Positions 20,301 to 31,400 of a stretch of DNA of 64,000 nucleotides are shown here, in pieces. This DNA is from Plumapathes pennacea (Eukaryota; Cnidaria; Anthozoa; Antipatharia; Myriopathidae). Position numbers and translations under genes: made by a program. Under the pieces are notes generated by a model, which was not told the DNA's origin, did not search any database, and saw only the letters and a list, made by a program, of their open reading frames with translations. The stretch is taken from assembly GCA_964036295.1 (NCBI GenBank), contig OZ038466.1:13116001-13180000 (forward strand), in the 5' to 3' direction. How positions within the stretch are numbered: the stretch's first letter is position 1; every line of letters begins with the position of its first letter.

Positions 20301-22646
20301 GAGCAAGACAGATAACGTAACAGATGCAGTTAACTTCCACACACAAGTAACGAGCAATTCAATAGCCCAACTCTCAAGTTGTTTGCGAAGTCAATTTACG
20401 TCATTTGCATATCACGTGACAATATGAACCAATCACCGTGTGCTGATTCTCGACCCAGAAAAAGGAAAACAATAAAAACCTCCATTTTTAAGCTCGCCGC
20501 AGCTGCGCAGCCGTGAGCAGTAATACGCTAAGTCACTTCTGTCCGTGTCTCTGTCTGTAATGCTTCTTCCGGTTCCAGATCTACTATGGTGATGATTAAG
20601 CAATTTTTTTTTTTTCTTTTTGGAAAACCTTACATCAAGGCAGCCATTGTTTCGTTAGGAAAGTATTTATATGGTTTGGCAGTTTATCGACCGGGTTTCA
20701 AAGCCCAAAAAGTCGTTACCAAATCACGCCGTGTTTATCACCAAAATAATTATCATCATGGAGTTTAAATAAATTCAAGTGTACCTTGGGAAGGAGTATT
20801 GAACCTTGTACTGAAGCACTCAGTTCGGGCCAAGAAGGTTCAATTTGTTGTCGCTGTCAATGATACGGGGAATCAAGCCTAATTTTCTGCTAAACGAGCG
20901 ATGAAAACAAATTTGAATCGTAAATTTACATTTGCCGAGCTTATTGCTGTACTTGTAGTTTGCCGTGAACTGTAATGAAGGCAAATAGCTAAGTTTCGAA
21001 GCTATATTTGACGGTCACGTATTTCATAGTTTGTTTGAATTGGACCTGAACTTTAAAGTAAAGGTCTCATGGAAGTAGAATGATATTTTCTTGCTTTGTT
21101 GGTACTTTGTAAACTGTATCATGCATGCCATACATCCGTTCTCGGGAAGATTCCTAAAAAGTAAAACCGATTTTCCGGACACCGCTTCTGTGTTTACAAA
21201 CTCTATACTCAATACATAAAATGATACAATTGTCGCAGTAAGGCACGATTGGGCAGGAAAGGCAGGAAAAGGACAGTTTAGCCGAGAGTTAAGCAACTTT
21301 TTGCTACTATATTTTTGTTAAATTTCTGGAATCAGCTAATATTGACTCATACCTTACCCAAGTTGCAGCAAAATCGTCGGAGCAGAAGGAAAATTCATGG
21401 CAAAATTTAGATAGTTTTATTACCTCCGCTCTTCTGCTCCAACGATTTTGCTGAAACTTGGTTAAGGTATTATTAAGTCAATATACATGTAAGCTGATTC
21501 CAGTAATTTAACAAAAAAATATACCAGCAACATTTTTTACTGGGTGCAATTTTGTTCAAAAAGTGCTGTCCACTTAAGCTATAATATCAGAAATATTTTT
21601 CCCCAGTTAAATTGAATTCTATCATCTTAGTGTATTGCTGAATGATAGCTGCAACGTTTCTCAAAGTTTTATAGGAATCGCATTAAAGCCAAAAAAGTTA
21701 TGATCCAAGTTTTCATGGACGAGTGCGCCCGATGAAACTCCGGAGTCACCTTAAATCTCAAAAAACTTCCAGTGGAGGATGCCCCAGGATTCCCTTGGAA
21801 GCCCGCGCTTTTGGCACTCACAAATTGCTGTGATAACACAACTGACAAACTGATTTGCCGGTAAAATATGATTGACATAAGCAGGTTTTCCTTAATACTT
21901 TGGAGCTAGGGTGAGACAGTACACTTTGTAGTTGCAATTGTGGTTACAAGACCAACAATAAGGCCACATGATTGCTGCATTACCTGGGATTCTGTTAATC
22001 AGTCAAATTTTGTTTCAGTTTAGTTTGTAATTGGTTTGTAAGGGTAATTATTCTTTCTATTTTCATATGTAATGATTTCTTGTAGTTTTGTCTGGACATA
22101 GAGATAGATATATTATGTTACAATAAAAGGATGTGCGAATTTGACCCAAATGAAATAAATAGACCACTACAAATCCCACAAACAACTCAGTAACATTAAT
22201 GACATTGGAAGGTATACTTACTACGCCTGTGCTATGATGGCCATACAATGCTTTGATAAGTATATTTTTGAGACAACATTTTGATTCATCGCACAACCAA
22301 GGAAAGCAATGGATGAAAGAGAATCACTGCAATTGATGCTTTACTTGTTTCAGCGCTCGAGTATTTGGGTTGCTTCAAAGAGGGCGATCCGCTGTCTGTG
22401 CCTGTCCTACTAGAAGACTTCACAGGAACTTACTCACCTTCCCAGGGCAAGAAAGTCACCCAAGCATGTGCAAAGCTCGCTAAAGCCAAAGGCTGGGATT
22501 ACTTTGCCAGTGGTGGTACGAAAGGGTTGTCTTGCTACAGTGGACCAAATGCAGGCAACACCTACGACGACGGCGGGGTGGGAAAAAAGTGTAGCAAGAA
22601 TAACCTGGGTAAAAAAGGCGACATAGCGGTGTACAAGATTAAATAA
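13963..22646 (+). CDS. Secreted D8C-TSP1(x3) multidomain protein gene, 5' exons not found
   Basis: Six exons can be defined: 13963-14352, 15194-15217, 16377-16544, 17026-17196, 17569-17751 and 22354-22646. All have AG acceptors and GT donors, and all junctions are phase 1, the usual pattern for shuffled extracellular modules. The order is a uromodulin/GP2-type D8C domain, a Pro-rich linker, three thrombospondin type 1 repeats and a terminal Cys-containing module. The protein must be secreted or extracellular; such proteins mediate adhesion or defence in cnidarians, but the specific role is unknown. The first coding exon is not seen. The last intron (4.6 kb) carries repeats. A poly(A) signal lies at 22697-22702. 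Confidence 0.85.
14381..14608 (-). repeat. Foldback family 2, copy A (inverted, truncated)
   Basis: ATTACGCGGCGG ... GAAAATAAAATCCATATCTT ... CCGCCGTG, followed by TATTAGACACGAGTGTTTTAC, matches the elements at 33481-33825 and 36726-37066 in the opposite orientation. It lies just inside the intron after the D8C exon. Confidence 0.8.
15194..15217 (+). CDS. Exon: 24-bp linker micro-exon (AIPPTPPA)
   Basis: This phase 1-1 exon has a strong acceptor (CTTTTGCAG) and donor (GTAAGT). It keeps the frame and joins the D8C domain to the first TSP1 repeat. Recognition rests on splice signals and phase. Confidence 0.65.
15682..16114. mobile_element. 433-bp MITE with TAA target duplication, ends AGCCCTGGCCAAACG
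   Basis: The left end AGCCCTGGCCAAACGAGATG mirrors the right end (CACCTCGTTTGGCCAGGGCT). TAA flanks both sides (15679-15681 and 16115-16117), as for PIF/Harbinger elements. The interior repeats the word GCAAGTCGATGCAAG in both orientations. It is inserted in a degenerate interspersed repeat (about 15590-16240). Confidence 0.9.
16377..16544 (+). CDS. Exon: thrombospondin type 1 repeat 1
   Basis: It encodes '[20 protein letters not shown]' followed by '[15 protein letters not shown]' and a final 'CNEDPC'. The WxxWxxW motif, the CSxTCGGG motif and six cysteines are present. Confidence 0.93.
17026..17196 (+). CDS. Exon: thrombospondin type 1 repeat 2
   Basis: It encodes '[20 protein letters not shown]' and ends 'ACNEEPC'. 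It is closely related to repeat 1, consistent with tandem exon duplication. Confidence 0.93.
17465..17519 (+). repeat. A-rich simple repeat
   Basis: Runs of A separated by single G bases, directly before TSP1 exon 3. Confidence 0.8.
17569..17751 (+). CDS. Exon: thrombospondin type 1 repeat 3 (lysine-rich)
   Basis: It encodes '[20 protein letters not shown]' with a lysine run ('[12 protein letters not shown]') before the last cysteine. It is more basic than repeats 1 and 2. Donor GTAAGT at 17752. Confidence 0.9.
17840..19165 (+). repeat. Interspersed repeat family 1, copy B
   Basis: The start ACTAGAAATACGATAATCGC and the 3' part with GAGATGGCGACCCGCTTGGA match copy A at 11551-13335. The middle is more diverged. 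It lies in the last intron of the D8C-TSP1 gene. Confidence 0.7.
19170..21285. other. Intron sequence of the D8C-TSP1 gene
   Basis: No exon with fitting splice signals and phase, and no recognisable element, was found in this stretch. Confidence 0.4.
21289..21542. repeat. Foldback element with arms of about 100-110 bp
   Basis: The left arm (21289-21390) and right arm (21430-21542) are inverted copies, for example GCAAAATCGTCGGAGCAGAA and TTCTGCTCCAACGATTTTGC, separated by about 40 bases. Confidence 0.85.
22354..22646 (+). CDS. Exon: terminal cysteine-containing module (WSC-like) and stop
   Basis: The phase-1 exon reads '[20 protein letters not shown]' and later '[18 protein letters not shown]' before ending at TAA. 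The 'LGCF...CAxxAxxxGxxxFA' layout resembles WSC-like carbohydrate-binding modules found in cnidarian secreted proteins. The family call is tentative. Confidence 0.75.
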
Positions 22647-22696
22647 CGTGAGTAAAATGTTTGTCATTCTCAGTCACCTTAGATTAATTTTCCACA

Positions 22697-22702
22697 AATA
22701 AA
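22697..22702 (+). terminator. Poly(A) signal of the D8C-TSP1 gene
   Basis: AATAAA, about 50 bases after the stop codon. Confidence 0.6.
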
Positions 22703-22987
22703 CTAAAGAGAGGAAGAACAAGAGTCATACATGCAGTAGTTTAAATCCGGTTCCTTGTAATACATTCATAAGAACAGGTTAACATATTAAGCTGATCCTA
22801 TTTTGAATATCGATTCGTATTAAGTTTTAAAACTTGAATCTAAACAGTACTATGGTTATGTTCTGCTGAAACAAACACAACTCATTGTGGACAGTCTATT
22901 TGGACACTACTATGCACTTGATGTTTCTGAATTAGGGTTTGGCTAAACTTTTTTTCCAAGCTATACTATATAAACATTAAAGTACTT

Positions 22988-23808
22988 TTGGCGAGGAAAT
23001 ATGCACGGATAATTGTCCGAGGATATTATCTGTTCCGAGAAGCGAACAGATAATGTCCAAGGACAATTATCCGTGCTTATGACAGCATCAAATATTTCCT
23101 CCCGCGCGTGATTGGTAGAATCGTGACACGTGACCGAATAACGTTATCAGCGAATAACCCCCGCCTGGCGAACTAACGCTGTTTATTGACAATATCCGAA
23201 CACAGTTCTATTTGTTTAGTCACAAAAATCATTACAAGATGACTACTGAAGAGGACATCAATTTATTGGTCGAAAAAGCAGTTCCAGAAAGCACTAAAAA
23301 GCTTCACAGTTTCCGAGCCGTTATTTGCGCTGCGAGAGGAAATATTTGAAGGATAATAAAGACAATAAAACTACTTTTTGCTTCGGAAATATGCACAGAT
23401 AATTGTCCTTGGACATTATCTGTTCCTCGAAGCTCACAGTTGTTCGCTTCTCGGAACAGATAATATCCTCGGACAATTATCCGTGCATATTTCCTCGCCA
23501 AAAGTAGTTTGTTTATATATTTCCAAAGCCAAAAGTAGTTTATTGTCTTTATTATCCTTCAAATATTTCCTCTCGCAGCGCAAATAATGGCGCGGGGACT
23601 GTGACGCTTTTTGGTGCTTTCTGGAAGTGCTTTTACGACCAATAAATTGATGACAACCTCCTTGGTAGTCATCTCGTAATGGGTTTTTGTGATTAATGTA
23701 TAAAATTGTGTTCGGATATTGTGTATCCGCGAGCGGACGTTATTCGGTCACGTGTCACGATTCCACCAATCACGCGCGGGAGGAAATATTTGATGGGTCA
23801 TAAAATCA
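22988..23808. mobile_element. Nested foldback element carrying two inverted copies of a short reading frame
   Basis: The outer arms (about 23076-23350 and 23530-23808) are inverted copies, for example TTTCCTCCCGCGCGTGATTG and its complement. Two related hairpins with CAGATAAT and GGACAATTATCCGTGC lie at about 22997-23075 and 23390-23495. The left arm contains ATG 23239 to TGA 23349 (36 codons, 'EEDINLLVEKAVPESTKK'); the right arm contains a diverged counterpart. The peptide resembles the start of KIAA1958/QRICH1-like tyrosine-recombinase proteins, by impression only. Confidence 0.75.
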
Positions 23809-23814
23809 TATAGT

Positions 23815-25217
23815 GATTTTGAGAGTGAATAACAAATAATGTACACCGAAATAATAAACACTGCAACTCAAACTAATTGTAGAATGTTGTGAAAATTAAT
23901 ATCGCGTGGTGCATTTGCTTCTAAACTGTTGTCAAACAGTAAAACAACCGGCTCCACAAATAAAAATAGCAACTCTGACCTGCAGTATTAAAACACAAAT
24001 GTTTTTTTGCCCAAAGTTTCTATATGGCGGGAGAGCAAAGCTTGCTGGCTCAGAAACATTTTGCCACACATATTGTTTATTATATTCCAATCACAACCAA
24101 CCTACTAAATTTCGATGCCAATTTTCTTTCCAGCACAAGGGACGTAAAGCCGGAATGGCACCTACAAGAAAAAGCTTGTTTAAAGTAAGGGGATAAAATG
24201 ATAAACTGAGGGAGTCGTGATATTATTACTATAGGGTAAATCGAAGTAGTGTGGGTGTAAACTGATGAAGAATTAAAGAGAATATGTGCATTACTTGGCC
24301 GTTTATTTCTCCCGTGTTATATTGCATGGTTTCGTTCGGCTCTTATTGCCACAAAGATTTAGGGACTTCAGATCAGCCAACTAAAAAGGCGGCGTACTAT
24401 AACAAAAACCTAACACACACAGAGTCAAATGGAGAAGAAAAGTAGCAGATAAACAGAGGGCCCGGATGTTATGATTCCCAGACTTTTAGAGGAACAGGAT
24501 GATACCAACACAACCTGGTTCAAGTTTTGTTCAAATATTCTTTATGACCTCGCAAGCGGGGTAAGGAAGAGTCTGATAAAGACAACAATTCCATAGCTTT
24601 GCTACAGTACTGCCAACGCCCTTCCGGTATTTAGCGTTAGTTCATATTTACCTCTACAAAGCGGCTCTCTCAAATAATCAAATGTATTTATATCTGGAAG
24701 TGTATAGGTTTCGTTGTTAGAAATGGTTTGGTTGCCAACACGAAAACAAAAACATAAATTGAAAGCTGAAACTATTTTTATTCAAACGAGTCGGACCAGA
24801 AATGGATTGCCAATTGGCGGGTCCAGGATTTCGGTGTGCGGAGGATTGTGGTTGAAAGCCCCTTTAAGTTAACTTCTGTTCAGCAGATTAAATACGTTGG
24901 ATGCGTTATGAAAAACATCACAGAAACTATTTTGTCATTCGATCCTGCAGAATTCTAAATTCAACTGCAGAGTAAAATATTATATGAGCCCTATACAGGT
25001 ATCTAAGCAAAAACTCTTGTTTTAGCTTACCTAGTAAATTAGATACTACAAAACATGATTGTTCTACACGAAAATAGTTTTTTCCCTCTGACCGTGGTAT
25101 CAAAATGACTTATTTTACTTATTTTATAGATAGATTTCTTTGGGCCTATCCCGGAATAAGAAATGCAATGGTCTTGCCTAAGAATAGCTTCATTGCGCAT
25201 GCAGCTCCTACAGGTCA
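23815..25217. other. Intergenic sequence between convergent genes
   Basis: The stretch lies between the D8C-TSP1 3' end and the calpain 3' end. I see no gene or clear element in it. Confidence 0.4.
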
Positions 25218-25460
25218 GGGCCCGGTTTTTCAAAGCACGATTAGGCTAATCCTGGATTAGGTGTAAACTTTCTTGTCATTTATAAGCCTGAAAATGTGAA
25301 GATTTTGTCCTGCAACGATTTCCTTGATATATACGTATTCAGCTAAAACAAGATTTTTAATCCATATTTGAACAAAACCCTGCATTTTATCGGCAGAGGT
25401 CGTCAGAAAGAATTTCGTTAATCCTGGATTAGCTTAATCGGCTTTCGAAAAACCGGGCCC
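25218..25460. mobile_element. 243-bp MITE, ends GGGCCCGGTTTTTC, copy A
   Basis: The left end GGGCCCGGTTTTTCAAAGCA mirrors the right end GCTTTCGAAAAACCGGGCCC, with sub-terminal CTAATCCTGGATTAG in both arms. Copy B is at 33908-34146. No clear target duplication was identified. Confidence 0.82.
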
Positions 25461-25860
25461 AGTAGTTTAACTATGACACCATTAACTGCCGATCTATTGG
25501 TTACCAATTCAGCCTCAAACCATAATATCCTATATCTCAACTCAGCTTTACCTACTCCGGAAAAAAAGAACCAAAGCGACGCCCTTCACGGGAAACACGA
25601 GGGCGCAATAACTCACTTTCAAAATCACATGACTTTGATTACCGTATCGCAGTAGTCTTTAGCTGACCCGTTTGCTAATTGCACCAGGATACAACTTCTT
25701 CTATCACAGAGTAAAGCCGCCATTTTAAAATTCTTGCTCTATTGTGAGCCAGTGGTCAGGGGTGGAAAACAAGAAACCGGCAAGTGGTTTTAGAACTGAG
25801 CTATTCCTTGGGTTGGTATCCATCCCAAGGCAACGTCTAGCCTCAAAGGGTCCGGCCATT

Positions 25861-28392
25861 TTATATCGACATAAGGTCGTTGTGACAGGAAATCTCAAGA
25901 GTCACCGTGCCCGGCATCTCCACCATGTGCTGCCGCCGTCTGCCTTTTAGTTTTATCGTTGAGCTTGTCACCTTGTTGTCGACTTTGACAGGGATCTTGG
26001 CCTGGCCCATGAAACTGTCAAGGAAAACGTTGTGATCCCAGATCTGCGGAAAGAGAAAACACCAACGTGATAGGATTGATCGAGAGTTCAGATCCAATTG
26101 ACTTATGGGTAACCAACACAGAAATGCCTATGATCCTTTGCGCGTGCACTTGTACATGTATCTTTCAGTGAAACAGCAATGGCTGTTTGGAACAAGGATG
26201 TTAAACACCAGTAACAGTGTTGTTGGGGGCATCATCAGCAATGATAGTAATTTTTTAAGTAAAACCAGTCATACCTGAACAACTATTCTGGAGGTATCTG
26301 GCTGCCGAACGTAGAAGAGAGCCCCTGAATTCCACTGCGGGTTTAGTGTGTCCTTCATGACTGGCAAACGGACTGTTCGCCCTTCGCACTTGATCAAGGC
26401 GTATGGATCGGGAGCTGTGTAACGAAGTGAGTAAAATGAACATGCCACTTGCACCAGAAAAAAAGCCAAACTAATGGCTGAAAGTTCACCGCTAAGTTTA
26501 GGAGAATTCTGGTACATGTATCCGTTAAGTCCAAAAAATTTGATGAACCCAGTTCATTTTTTTTTTTGAGCTGGTTTGAAAATAAGGATTCGTAAGTAAA
26601 AGGGTTCAGTATTTTGGGGAAAAAAATGAAAATGAACAAACCTTGACCTAACCCTACTTTAAAATAATAACCTGGTTCAAAAACCTTTTACACCGAAGAT
26701 AATTAACATACAAAGTTACCAAATTAAGCTACAGTCAACTCCCTCTAAGACGGACATCCACGGAATCAGCTCCAACTGTCCGTTATAGACAGGTGTCCGT
26801 CTCAAACAGAGTTCAGTTAGAGTAACTGACCGCTCCTACCAAGTGCCCGTCTTGGAGAAGTGTCCTTCTTAGAGACCTGGGTACAACATACTGTACCCAC
26901 CGAATGAGAAAAGAAAGAGAGCAGACAGACAGACAGAAAGAGATGGGATACGAATACAGAGCTAGACGGCGAGAGGCATATATGGACAGACAGACAGAGG
27001 AGGGAGAAACAAACAAACAACAGGCAGACACAAGTAAACACACAGAGGTTTAAAAAGAAATACAAACAAAGAAAGAAACAAGAGAATTAGGATCGTACTG
27101 TAGTTTTACTCTTACTTACTCATACTCAAAGTGCCAGTCTTGCTCAAGCCGTTAGCAGACTTGACCATCACGGAGACCACACAAGCAGGAGTGCGGCACC
27201 GAGCAAAGCAGCACCAGATCTTACTTCCAGTTGAATGCTCTTGATCAAGAAACCTGCGCGGAGCAGCGAAGTAGACATTGTTCAGAAACTCATGCACCAC
27301 TACAGTACAGTGACGACACTAGTTTAGTTATAATGAAATACCAGTGTCCATGTGAGACCTACTGTTAGTATGCATCGGAGCTGCGGTGAAACGTACAAAA
27401 TATTAACGTAAGGTTGATGTGGCAAGATGAACGCAGGAAAGTGATGTGTTGGCTGAAGTTTCAAGCATTTTCACTCTTCGTCCAGACACGGCGCAGAGGA
27501 GTTCGCTTGTTTTCCATTATCTAAAACCCTATTTGCAATAGCGCATCAAGAAACAGCAAGACGATTTCATCGCACGCGCGCAACAGGCGTACGTGTGTGC
27601 TAAATATTAGTACAACCTTTGCCAGCCCGCGATAAAATTGTCTTGCGGTATCCTTCATCTAGGGTATATAGGGTTTTACATATTGGAAAGCAAGCGAAAA
27701 CTCCTCTGCGTCCTGTGTCCGGAGAAAAATGACAAAGAGCTAACGCACGAAACGTCAGCCAACATATCCTCTACAGCGTTCAGCTTATCCACATCAACGT
27801 TACGTTGATACGAGGTGAGTGTGAAGGTAACAATCAAGGCTCTTACATGGCATTCGCCCGGCGCTCGGTAAAAATCCTTATCAGGAAATGGCCGGCTATA
27901 TGCGGCTCGTAAGTGGATGGCACGACGACATAACGACCAGCTTTCAAGTTGAACCGGTTCACCACTTCACGGGCGTTGATGAAAACCGAGTCCCCCGCTT
28001 TCTCCATCATCGTGTGCATGCGATATTTTCGATTCTCTTCGACCTACAAACGATCATTAAAAGACTTCACGAAACGAACCCTTGCCGACTACTGAATTTA
28101 GTCCGAATTCTAATCCCTCAAACAGACTTTTGCTCACTAAGAAGCGCCAGGTCCACACTGTGTACAGCGGGTTAAATGAAACAGTATATTCGCCCTATGT
28201 CTAGAAATCCAGTACATTACTAACAATATACAATCAATAGGTGTATGTTATCACAACTGTAAACAGGGGCTCTCTTCGAAAAGCCCAACAGGGTTTCCTG
28301 AGAGCTCCTGCTAATATTTATCAAGTGTAAAATAGAAACACTATTGTGAAAATATCTTCAATAGGGCAAACAAATTATTATTATTATTATTA

Positions 28393-28442
<50 letters not shown>

Positions 28443-31400
28443 CATTATTATTATTATTAATATTAATATTAAGCTTTATTCATACATTTTTGCTGCCGGT
28501 CTCTGAATCCACAACGGTTTGGCCGGAATCCAGGACCTTGGGGGATTCTCTTACAAGGGGTAAAGTCGACCGAGGTATTGAAGGGATATGCTAAACGTCT
28601 TGAAGAATGACGTAGCTGACGTTTCGCATGCGGCAAAGCCAAATACTTTGCTTTCACGGAGAGTTACGGTTAGCTACGTCATTCTACATGGTTATGACGC
28701 GTCGTTTCAACTTTTACCAAATGCGATCCATTGTTCTGCTAATTTGCACTGGTTTCGACAAAAAATCGGCGTGACATTCGAAATGGGTCTACTTTGAATT
28801 CATTAACGGGTATTGCATTCATATGTATTACATGCACGATATGTCACTGGTTTACCGAATGAATTGTTTAACTGACTGAACGATACGAGCACTACAAGCT
28901 CGTACTATTTTTTTTTTCTAGTTTTTGTACTGTACAGTGCTGTACCTTCATCATGAAGAAGCCGATAGTCAAGTTCTGCCCACCGCTCTCCTTTTGTTTC
29001 CTCTGGTCCTCCTGCATCAACGCCACCATAGTCTCTCCAGCTTCACTGTCTTTGATGGTGAAAGCGTACTGTAAATGAGGTAAGTCAGGTAAGCAGACAG
29101 CCTAGGTAATATCTCGTTACTAGGTTCTTTTCTTGAACCGCGGACCCCGGCGAGAAGAGAGAGGCCTGGCATGGACACGAGAATAGGACAGCATGTCCCT
29201 TAAACTAAGAGCGCTTTCCAACTGACCATCGGTCATTCCGGATATTTCGAAAAAAGAGGACAACCTGGAGAGGTTGTCCACAATTTCCAAAAATTTCTTA
29301 CCGAAAACTTGCGGTTCTATTTGATTTTTCCCAGAATTTCCGGGTTTTTGGTCAAATGGAAAGGCCCTAATATGCGGGATTTTATAGAATCTTGTTCTGA
29401 CGTCAGAATTGGGCCACTGGCTCTCGAACATCAGCAATGTTTCTGAAAACACAAGCAACAGTCAAAATGCAGGTGGTGTGCACGTCACGTCCGCAAAGCA
29501 TTGTGGAAGCATACTTTCGCGTAAAAAAAGCGGTTACGTTTCATTTTTTTTTTTTTTTCAATATAAAACAAGTCGTTTGAATCTCACATCGTATTACTTG
29601 GTCAGGTGAGAACATTTTGAACGGTTTTTACGGCCACTGCATGCGTCACGAAGAAACCTGCCATCAAGCACCCTTACTTGTGGGTTCTTCAAAAATGACT
29701 CCTTGTTTTGCACGCAGCCTCCGGCACTGCTTCCTGGAGTCCAGTTATAGTTGTGTTTAAACAGGTGCCATGTCTTGCGGAGAGTAAAAGTGGACGTGTT
29801 GATAACGTGGCACATGGTTGCGTTGGTGAAGTTCGAACAAAAGTCCTCGAAACTCATCCTGGAAACAAAGGGTACAAGGCTTTACTGTTGGATGGCAGAT
29901 CCAAAGAATGATAATCATAGGTAAACCAACCTTTCGTCAAGCATGTGTAAAACGTATTTATAGAAAACTGTTTAAAACTCTCCTTATATTGGGTTGTCAT
30001 CTATTCTTGGTTTCTGGGATCTTTTGGAACAGTTTTAAAAACTTATAAGAATTAGAAAAAGACACTCAGAAACGACAACAGACAACACCAGAAACGGGGA
30101 AAGTTTCGACAGTTTTGTTTTATCGACTTATGTTTTACCCAAATTATGCTTGACTGGAAACTGATTATATCTGGTGCATTCATTGATTTTATCGACCCGC
30201 AGAAATATTATAATAGGACTTCCTCAACGGACAGTACAATACTTTTGTTCTTAATCTGCTCAAAAAATCTTAGGGTTTTAACCAACCAAATGCAAGGTCC
30301 AAATTTTCGCTATTGCGTGAGCTCTTACCAGAATTCACCATCGTTCTCAAAAACTATACCAAGCTTCTCCCTGTCACTGGCTTTCAGCTTTTTCCACTCA
30401 TCTGACCTGGGTTTATAAATAACACATATACATACCAAAAGCAGAGGAATCAGAGAAAATACAATTGAAGGGTTGAGTGTTAACATAAAGTGACTCCAAT
30501 ATGACAAAATTAATTTGTTAGATACAACTGTACTGATTACTACATTCTCCTTGCAATTAGTGATTCCCAGGGTTTAAAGCTTTCTAGGAATTAATAATTT
30601 CTGGGATACCTAAACCCGAAGGGCCGATTTTTAAAACAAAGCCTCGCTTCGGCCTGGTTTACTGTTGAAGTTTAGACAGGCTCCGCAAACTAGCGATAGC
30701 CAAAGGTTAAATGGGACTTTCTTAACCACGGTCTAAACCTTGTTTAAAAAAATCGGCCGGAAGTATTTAATGCACGGATTACAAATTTCAAGTTTGGGAT
30801 GTCTGGTAATTCGTTCTTGAGAGTTAAAATAAAGATATTATGTACCCTAGTTTGGAACACATTACTTTGGAATACAAATTAAGTGGCAGGGAGTTTACTC
30901 ATGATCAAACCTAAACCGTTAGTTACACCTGAAATTAACACTAAAAAGGACTATACATATTGCAGCAGCAACACATAACAGTGGATGTATTTCTGAGATG
31001 TATTTCTAAGAGAGCTTCATTTTCTGAACCTCAAGGTGTTTCTTCTATCCCAAGTACTTTACAGTAAAGTAATAAGTCATGGAATGACCAGGAGTATATA
31101 TTGCTGTTGGCCCATGTGCATCATAATTTCTGATTCACCTTTCAACTTACCCATCACTCCAAGCACCATTCCACTCCTTCTCACCCCAAGGGTTCCGGAG
31201 ACGAACCATGTAAAGGTGTTGCCGGTTAAATAAGCTGAGGAAGCCTTCACCAACTGTAATCTAAATAAGCAATTGGTTGATTATAAATCGTCATTTTTAC
31301 TCCTAATGCCTGCTAGTTTTACACTTACCCTTTATAAATAATGTGTGAAACCAACCATAAAAGTGTGTGCATACATTTGTAACTTTATAGCATGACCTGA

